This document shows positions 31,483 through 36,957 of a stretch of 36,957 nucleotides of DNA, piece by piece. The position numbers and the translations under genes were made by a program. The notes beneath the pieces were generated by a model. It was not told the DNA's origin and ran no database searches. It saw nothing but the letters and a program-made list of their open reading frames with translations. Source of the stretch: Gnetum montanum (lineage: Eukaryota; Streptophyta; Gnetopsida; Gnetales; Gnetaceae); contig MNCI01030902.1 in the NCBI GenBank assembly GCA_015680685.1, positions 237,304 through 274,260 on the forward strand. The letters are read 5' to 3'. Numbering within the stretch: position 1 is the first letter of the stretch; each line of letters begins with the position of its first letter.

Positions 31483-32274
31483 CAGGATCACAAAAATGGA
31501 TATTTCATAGCAAAAATGAGAAATCAGTCAGGGAGTGGCATTGGCATGGCTTAGATGTAGGTCTTGATAATAGAATTTCCAACTTTGAAGCTGGGCGTGA
31601 TCAGGAATCCGATGATGGGTGCTGGCAGAGAGGGCGGCAGCGGAAGTGGCATGGTGTTGTCCATGTACGTCGATTGAAATGCGCAGCCATGACGGTCACG
31701 AAAATGGGTATAGGGGACTCTACGAATGTCTGCTGTTGAGAACCTAACAACTGCACCGGTCTTCAGGGTTTTTGGTTTCAACTACGTTGGTGGAGGACCT
31801 AGATCTGGGCTTGGATCCCTTCTTCTTGAACGTCTATCCATGGACTACAGCAACAAAAAAAAATCTAAGCCAAGATTCACCACAATTTTAGCAGGAATTA
31901 TTTCAGCAAAATTTCTGAATCAATATGTGGAGGTCTCATCGTTTATGTTGGAATTATTATAGGATATAACTGCCATGGCATAGCGTTTCATTTTAATGCA
32001 TTTTGTAGGTTCAAATCCTTCAACTCATATATGATTTGGATAGACAGAGGTTGATGGTAGGTAGGAAGAAAACCAGGTCCCAAGCATTAGAAAGATGGAC
32101 AAATATTACACACGTACATATATATTTATATATTAACCCATCCATGTATGCAACAACTCCATGGTTACTATCTCTATTACTATGATTTAAATAAAATATT
32201 TTATGATTTAAAAAGGGAATTTGTGCAACAATTTTTCGAAGTCCCATGTGAATTGAACACTTGTCAATTGAAAT
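31483..32274. other. Unassigned part of G downstream of the OBERON-like fragment
   Basis: 31550-31850 is richer in G+C than its surroundings and may hold more captured genic sequence. Open stretches exist on both strands (31551-31781 minus, 31726-31962 plus) but I recognise neither. 32000-32270 is AT-rich and shows nothing. Confidence 0.4.
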
Positions 32275-32542
32275 GGTGGTTATAACCACCACTAAGGCCA
32301 CTTTCCAACTATAACCTTTTTATCTCCATGGTGACCACTTGGCAACTGAAGGGCCACTTGTCAATTGCATGGGACACTTGTCAACTACAACCTTTTTTTT
32401 TTCCATGGTGACCACTTGGCAATTAAATGAGGCCACTTGGAAACTAAATGAAGACACTTGGAAACTGAATGAAGACACTTGGCAACTGAATAGGACACTT
32501 GTCACTCACAGCTTTTTTATCTCTATGGTGGTTATAACCACC
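32275..32542 (+). repeat. Palindrome-bounded minisatellite in G
   Basis: A perfect 16-bp palindrome GGTGGTTATAACCACC stands at 32275-32290 and again at 32527-32542. Between them are about nine copies of CACTTGG(C/A)AACT(GA)AAT-like units with 16-25 bp spacing. A larger unit, CCTTTTT...CCATGGTGACCACTTGGCAA, occurs twice (about 32317 and 32391). It lies 40 bp upstream of a TATA-like box, as an enhancer array would. Confidence 0.85.
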
Positions 32543-32580
32543 CAAGATATTTTGCAACTTACCTACCTACCTTTTGAACC

Positions 32581-32591
32581 TTATAAAAAGG
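32581..32591 (+). promoter_or_regulatory. TATA-like box of G
   Basis: TTATAAAAAGG follows the palindrome/minisatellite region by 38 bp. Purine-rich, transcript-like sequence follows. This supports plus orientation for G. It is inferred from sequence only. Confidence 0.5.
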
Positions 32592-33834
32592 CTTTAGGAG
32601 TAAGAAGAAGAGATCACAAGGGAGACAACACACTTTGGAAGACTTGGGATACACTTGGGCTCTCACTTGGAGACACACTTTGAGTCTTGGGAGAAGAGCA
32701 TTTGTAAAGAAGAAAGTGTGAAAGATTGCTTGTAAGATGAATTGCTAAAGAAAATATTTTAGCCTCTTTGTCATGGTCCTGTGAGTTATGTTTTTTATTT
32801 TTTACTTTGTTTAAATTGTTTAGCTAGCGGTTTAGATAGTATCATCCTTGACAAGTAATTTTGGGATTTTTAGATTACTCTTATTGTTCTTGTTGCCTAA
32901 TAGAAAATTTCTGTTAAAATTTTGCCATAGAAGCGCTTGTGTTTAAAAGCCTTAAGAGAATTTTAGTAGTAAATTTTATTATTGTGCAATGTATAAGAAC
33001 TGCTATTGGGATTGTTGTAAGAGAGCCTCTGCTTGTAGTCATGCCGTTGAATGATTCAATAGTCAAGAGGGTTTAGAAAATCTTTGGTATTTTGATGGGA
33101 CTAGAATAGCTTCTTTTTATCTTTAAAGTGAATCTTCGTGGTATTTCAATCAGAAATTGTCAAGTCTTTTGAAGGTTCTATTGAATGCAATTGTTGACAT
33201 CCATTATCTAGCCAAAATGGAGTCTCGTACGTGGTAGTTTATGCAACAATTTTTTGGTAGCATAGTAGGATTGTCTTGAAGAAATTGCTTATTTGAGCCT
33301 TGGAAGTTTGAACAATTTGTAGATTTTGGGATAGCTTTATTGCGAAGTGTTTACTCGTGTCATTTTACCTTGTTTAAATATTTGAGGTCCATGCAAATCT
33401 ACTTTCTTTTCTGTCTATTTCCATCGAATCTTGCTCTATTTCTAGTTTTCTTGTGGAACTATCTCTTTCTCTGGGGAAAATTAGAAGTAGATTCACAAAG
33501 TTACACTCAAATGTTTTTACGAAATTTTATTTGTTAAAAGTAGGTATTATAAGGACTGCATAGACTAGGCAATTAAACAAAATAGGAACTCTCAACAACT
33601 CATAGTACTTGGCAAAGTTGGCTGAATCTCTTTAAGATAAGTCATTTGTAGTTTACACACAACACAATCATTTCATTTTTACAACCGCACACCGCAACAA
33701 CACACATGCATACTCACATTAACTACTAAGTCTATTTGGAGGTATCTGGGCCTTGGTGTTGCCAGAGACCAGCAAGCACCTAAATCCTATTTGAGGACAA
33801 TCGTTGGCGGTCGCGTCCTAAACGGTCACCAACA
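32592..33834 (+). other. Downstream (R-U5-like) part of G
   Basis: No coding sequence recognised. The last 110 bp (33725-33834) match the inverted copy at 36847-36957 closely and contain a small internal palindrome (GTTGGCG...CGYCAAC). The end is GTCACCAACA. If G is an LTR, this segment is R plus U5. Confidence 0.5.
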
Positions 33835-33839
33835 CTACT
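33835..33839 (+). repeat. Target site duplication of element G, right copy (CTACT)
   Basis: CTACT directly follows CCAACA and matches 30708-30712. Confidence 0.85.
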
Positions 33840-36560
33840 AGAACTTTAGGTGGGAGGTGAAAAAAATCCAGTAGTGGTTTCATTTTCTCCTCCTTACTCC
33901 TAGGATTATGCACTATCCATGCAGCTTCCCTAATGGGGATTGGAATAGGCACATCCCAAGGACATACAATTACTAGAAATAACTCCTTAGCATTGATGAA
34001 CTAGGTAACAAACTATTTGCATTCAATGTCAAATGCTCTCACTATGTTCTTCAGCTCTTGTTAGTCATTCATCTGTCTAGCTAGGTCCATAGTGATAGAT
34101 CGTTGATTTGTGAATTACCCTTTGAGAACTTTGAGTTCAGCATTAGTAGTCCCAAGCTTTTTCTTAGTGTCCTTGTGATGTTTGAACTTATCCTCGTATA
34201 ACAGATATGAGCTAGCCACTTGTTTCTCCAATTCTGACTATGGTTGTTCAACTATCAGCATTGCTAGGTTTGTGTAATAGAGATTGGCTAACTCCATATA
34301 TTTTGGCATTTCTTCAATTTGCAACTCTTTCAAGTAAATCTCTACTTTGTTGTAGGCATCAATCCCATCAAGGATGGGCTACTAGACCTCTCTTCTTTAT
34401 TGGAGTTGATAGAGAGATTCATTCACTTTCATCTTTTTCATCTAGATTTATTTTTCACTAATTTTCTTTTGCAAGCTAACCTAGTCCATGTAGTGATTTT
34501 TCACTCTCTTAAATTTAAGATCTTCATTCTTCTAGGAAATGATCTCAATGGTAGACTTTTTTTGCAAGGTGCATACCTCCTCCATTGATAGATTACAATT
34601 CTCTGTAGCCAATTTCCTTAATTTAGCATTGACTCTAGTAAGCTACTCCTACTGTTGATAAATGAACTCTTACATTTGATCTCTCTTAGCATGAACATTT
34701 CATAGGTAATGATTTTGCACAATCAATGTTTCATTCTCTTTGTGCATCTAATTTAAGTCCTTTTTGATTAAATGTGTTCCAACTTCTACCATAGACTATT
34801 TGAAGATGGCCATTACTACTTCCTCCTCAGCCTTTTGAAATCATTCTTTAAGCTATTTGATAACTTCATCTTTTGTCATTACTGAGCTAAGGATTGCTTG
34901 TTTTGCAAGGCAAGCATGAAGTTTAACAACCTTTATGGCCAAGCATTGATTTTGCTCTTGGGACATTTCGAGTTTCCCCTTCAAACTAATGCATCTACTC
35001 CTTACATTCAGTAGCTCCAACTAGGTTGTGGTGATTTTCTCTAGAAGATCAAATATGTTCAAAGTTAGTTACTCAATTCCTACATGGCATTCCAAAAATT
35101 GTTCATGTAGGCTATGTTTACATGTTTTGGAGTGCAGATACATCTGGTACAAACACTACAAGTGCATTTAGTGGTTCAAGAACACGGTAAGCTACCACTT
35201 CTACCACTATCTCCTACCCTTGGTGCTACATCACAAAGACAATTGCCACTTCTCCTTTCTCCAACCTCACTGAGAAAGTGGTGGCATTCCCAAAAAGTTT
35301 TGGGAATAGATGATGTGTTACTATTGACACCATCACCTCTTGGATATTGGGATCTAACCTCAAAGGTAGCTACATTCTTTGGATAAAGAAAATGAAACCA
35401 CCTCTCTCCATCTAGCTAACTATTTAGGCCACCTCATTAAGGTGACTCATTACTTATCAATACATAGATGGATCCACCCCAGTCATTCCTAATTGTTACT
35501 CTTGTTTCCTCAAGAGCTATTCTTGTATTTGATGTAGATGCTCAAGGACTACATGGGCCTCGTTGTTGTCTCCTGAGTGGGTGGTGGTGGTAGCAGCTTT
35601 CTTCTTGAGTGGTTGTTGGTGTCTTATCCTTTATGATTTCTACTAGTGAGGCCAAGGGAGCATGCCTGAGAGTATCATTAGAATAGTGAGCAATATATGC
35701 CCTTTTGCAAATTTTTCTAATAATCCATGGAAAGGGTAGGGTCTTCCTTCAACATTCGTTCTCCTTGAAGCACTTCTCAAAATCTAAATAAATTAGCTGT
35801 GGAAGGTTAACAAGAAATTTTCTACTTAGAGTGGTACACGCTCAAGCAAAGAAAGTAGTTACCTTGCTTAGCATCACTATTGGATTGAGGTGATAGGCCG
35901 CAATCTTGACATAAACCCACTCTGCCAATGTGAGCACACTATACTCCTTATGGTCCACCCTGTAGCATTGTTGGGTCCATTCCCTTTTTATCTTAGGATT
36001 GCTTTTTGTTGATATTTCTACCAACTGTGTTCCACTATCTGGTAATCCCAATTCTTGTTCAATAGCCTCCACCAAGTAGGACACTTGAATGTCCTTAATT
36101 TTTACAATGGATTCTAGTCTTCAGCTATTCTAGAAGAGATATGTCTCTTCCATGTGCCATTCCCACTAGATGTGATGACTAGCCATATGGGAGAGGCTTG
36201 CAATTGTGTCTTGACATCCTCTAGAGATTTTTCCAAAAATGGCCCAAAGTTTATCTCTTGAAGAGTTGATCTTTTAATTTCTTGGGACTTGATGATGTCT
36301 AGGCAAGCTTGAGTCAAAGTGACCTCAAGCCTTGGCATGGGCCTAGGCACTTCTCCTCATTGGGATTATTTAATAAGCACTTCTTCCTCTAGAATTTATT
36401 AAATAGATTCCACTTTAGGCTCCTCATGAAGAGGTCCTATTGCATGGGTCACCTCTTGTTGTTCTTGGCCTTGTTCCTACTAGCCCCTTCCAACTCTAGG
36501 TTATTTCTCCCATGGTTGTGAGGGTTCTCCTTCTTGCAGATGTTTTTGTCTGGGTGCCAT

Positions 36561-36667
36561 CTATAATCACAATAAGACCATGGATTAGCAGTGATTGTGT
36601 AACCTTAAAACAATTGGGATACCTTAACTCTTGAGGGTAGCGACACTTGGCTAAGTTGTGATTATGG
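36561..36667 (-). promoter_or_regulatory. Splice-acceptor-like block before the extra ORF of element E
   Basis: Minus: CACAACTTAGCCAAGTG (within 36667-36644), TGCTAAT (36590-36584), TTATTGTGATTATAG ending at 36561, then ATGGCACCC. Spacing from the box to ATG is 84 nt, the same as in A. Confidence 0.6.
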
Positions 36668-36846
36668 ATAATTTAATGAATTTGATTATTATTTATTTTA
36701 TGTATTATTATGAATAACTCATCCTGGAGGTTGTTGGAAAGGTTAACTTAGAAAAAGTTGATGTTTATATATGGTTAAGGTTATTAACCCTTTGGGTGAG
36801 TTAGGAAAATTTTTTATAAAAATTCCATTAATTTTTCATTGAAAAT

Positions 36847-36957
36847 TGTTGGCGACCGTTTGGGACGCGACCGCCAACGAGTGTCCTCGAACAGGATTTA
36901 GGTGCCTGCTGGTCTCTGGCAACACCAAGGCCCAGATACCTCCAAATGAACTCAGTA
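36847..36957 (-). mobile_element. Second copy of element G, one end only
   Basis: TGTTGGCGACCGTTTGGGAC onward is the reverse complement of the right end of G (33834-33725) with few differences. It begins exactly where homology between the pre-ORF regions of E and A stops (about 36840; about 1164 in A). The copy is opposite in orientation to G and leaves the window. Its left flank is aaaat; the partner duplication is not visible. Confidence 0.8.

Larger units (their letters stand above)
30713..33834 (+). mobile_element. Element G: 3.1-kb TG...CA insertion, probably a long solo LTR carrying a host gene fragment
   Basis: 3122 bp bounded by TGTTGG and CCAACA and flanked by CTACT duplications, as for LTR-type integration. 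No direct terminal repeats, primer site or pol sequence was found inside, so a solo LTR is the simplest reading. A TATA-like box on plus at 32581-32591, after a repeat-rich region, suggests plus orientation with U3 of about 1.9 kb. U3 contains an OBERON-like coding fragment. The terminal 110 bp recurs inverted at 36847-36957, so G is a repeated mobile family. Alternatively it is a non-autonomous element of another kind. Confidence 0.7.
30610..36560 (-). pseudogene. Extra (env-position) ORF of element E, about 940 codons, interrupted by G
   Basis: It starts at ATGGCACCC (36560) and ends at TGA 30612-30610 (QEPSQPEIV*). Discounting G and its duplication, the length is about 2.82 kb. Order: Gln/Glu-rich N-terminus; MPRLEVTLTQACLDIIKSQE (36350 on); SYLVEAIEQELGLPDSGTQL (36080 on) and NLPQLIYLDFEKCF; a long charged, probably coiled-coil part (about 34900-34200); then EAAWIVHNPRSKEEK and a polar tail. 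The frame reads across the G insertion point (LPPKVLV then AGQLQPRQPF). Stops are mostly TAG/TAA at Gln. I see no membrane span and no known domain. Element A has a relative, so it is a family gene of unknown function. Confidence 0.7.
29434..36846 (-). mobile_element. Element E: Athila/Tat-like element, 3' part, interrupted by G
   Basis: On minus the window contains a pre-ORF region (36846-36561), the extra ORF (36560-30610), the 3' non-coding end and the 3' LTR (30361-29434). Element G (30713-33834) sits inside the ORF. The 5' part, with gag-pol, must lie to the right of the window, beyond another G copy that starts at 36847. The LTR belongs to the same subfamily as that of A. E entered the gag fragment D. 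Confidence 0.8.

Noticed and set aside
31551-31781. Minus-strand frame near the OBERON-like fragment as a second captured gene
   Set aside because: No motif or family recognised. G+C is raised, but that alone does not support a gene call, so it is left as unassigned.
33833-33844. CACTACTAGAAC as a CACTA transposon terminus
   Set aside because: It resembles CACTACAAGAA but no inverted partner lies to the right, and the bases belong to the G end plus the CTACT duplication.
36842-36846. AAAAT as target duplication of the second G copy
   Set aside because: The other end of that copy is outside the window, so no duplication can be shown.
33725-36957. A DNA transposon with 110-bp terminal inverted repeats carrying the minus-strand ORF
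   Set aside because: The left repeat ends at CCAACA followed by CTACT, and CTACT|TGTTGG recurs at 30708-30718. The ORF of E reads through once 30713-33834 is removed, so the repeat is the end of G, not of a unit spanning 33725-36957.

Overview
The window is repeat DNA from a seed plant. It is AT-rich, has no intact host gene, and is packed with decayed LTR retrotransposons of one Ty3/gypsy lineage resembling Athila/Tat: the primer site complements tRNA-Asp, the order is gag-protease-RT-RNase H-integrase, and an extra ORF sits in the env-like position. A degraded pararetrovirus-like segment, large nested repeats and the size of the family suggest a gymnosperm, probably a conifer. The organism is an inference.

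Layout. 1-8372: element A, minus strand, with the 3' end off the window. 8378-10441: remnant of an endogenous caulimovirid-like movement protein/coat protein reading frame, minus strand. 10650-10935: a 20-bp-period array of AGA(CA or TG)TCT. 11570-28308: element B, plus strand, old. It is split at the start of its integrase zinc finger by element C (17680-24345, minus). C is complete at both ends (976- and 978-bp LTRs, CTTAG target duplication) but has lost RT, RNase H and integrase. 28309-29433: gag fragment of a further plus-strand relative (D). 29434-36846: element E, minus strand, with its 3' LTR and extra ORF in the window. The extra ORF is cut by element G (30713-33834, CTACT duplication). 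G has TG...CA ends and carries a fragment resembling the C-terminal coiled coil of OBERON proteins. 36847-36957: one end of a second G copy in the opposite orientation.

Main points. (1) A, C and E carry a splice-acceptor-like block (TGCTAAT branch-like motif, then TAG directly before ATGG) at the start of the extra ORF, and B keeps a worn version. This suggests the ORF was made from a spliced subgenomic RNA. (2) C is a gag-protease-only non-autonomous derivative. It shares with A a TGA in gag, a TAG in gag and a protease Asp-to-Asn change, so the defects predate the split of the two copies. (3) G looks like a very long solo LTR, or an LTR-type element, that captured a host gene fragment. (4) Decay is dominated by C-to-T changes. 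Many in-frame stops are TAG at expected Gln (CAG) or Trp (TGG) codons, while C keeps far more CpG.

No tRNA, rRNA, CRISPR array or intact host gene was seen.
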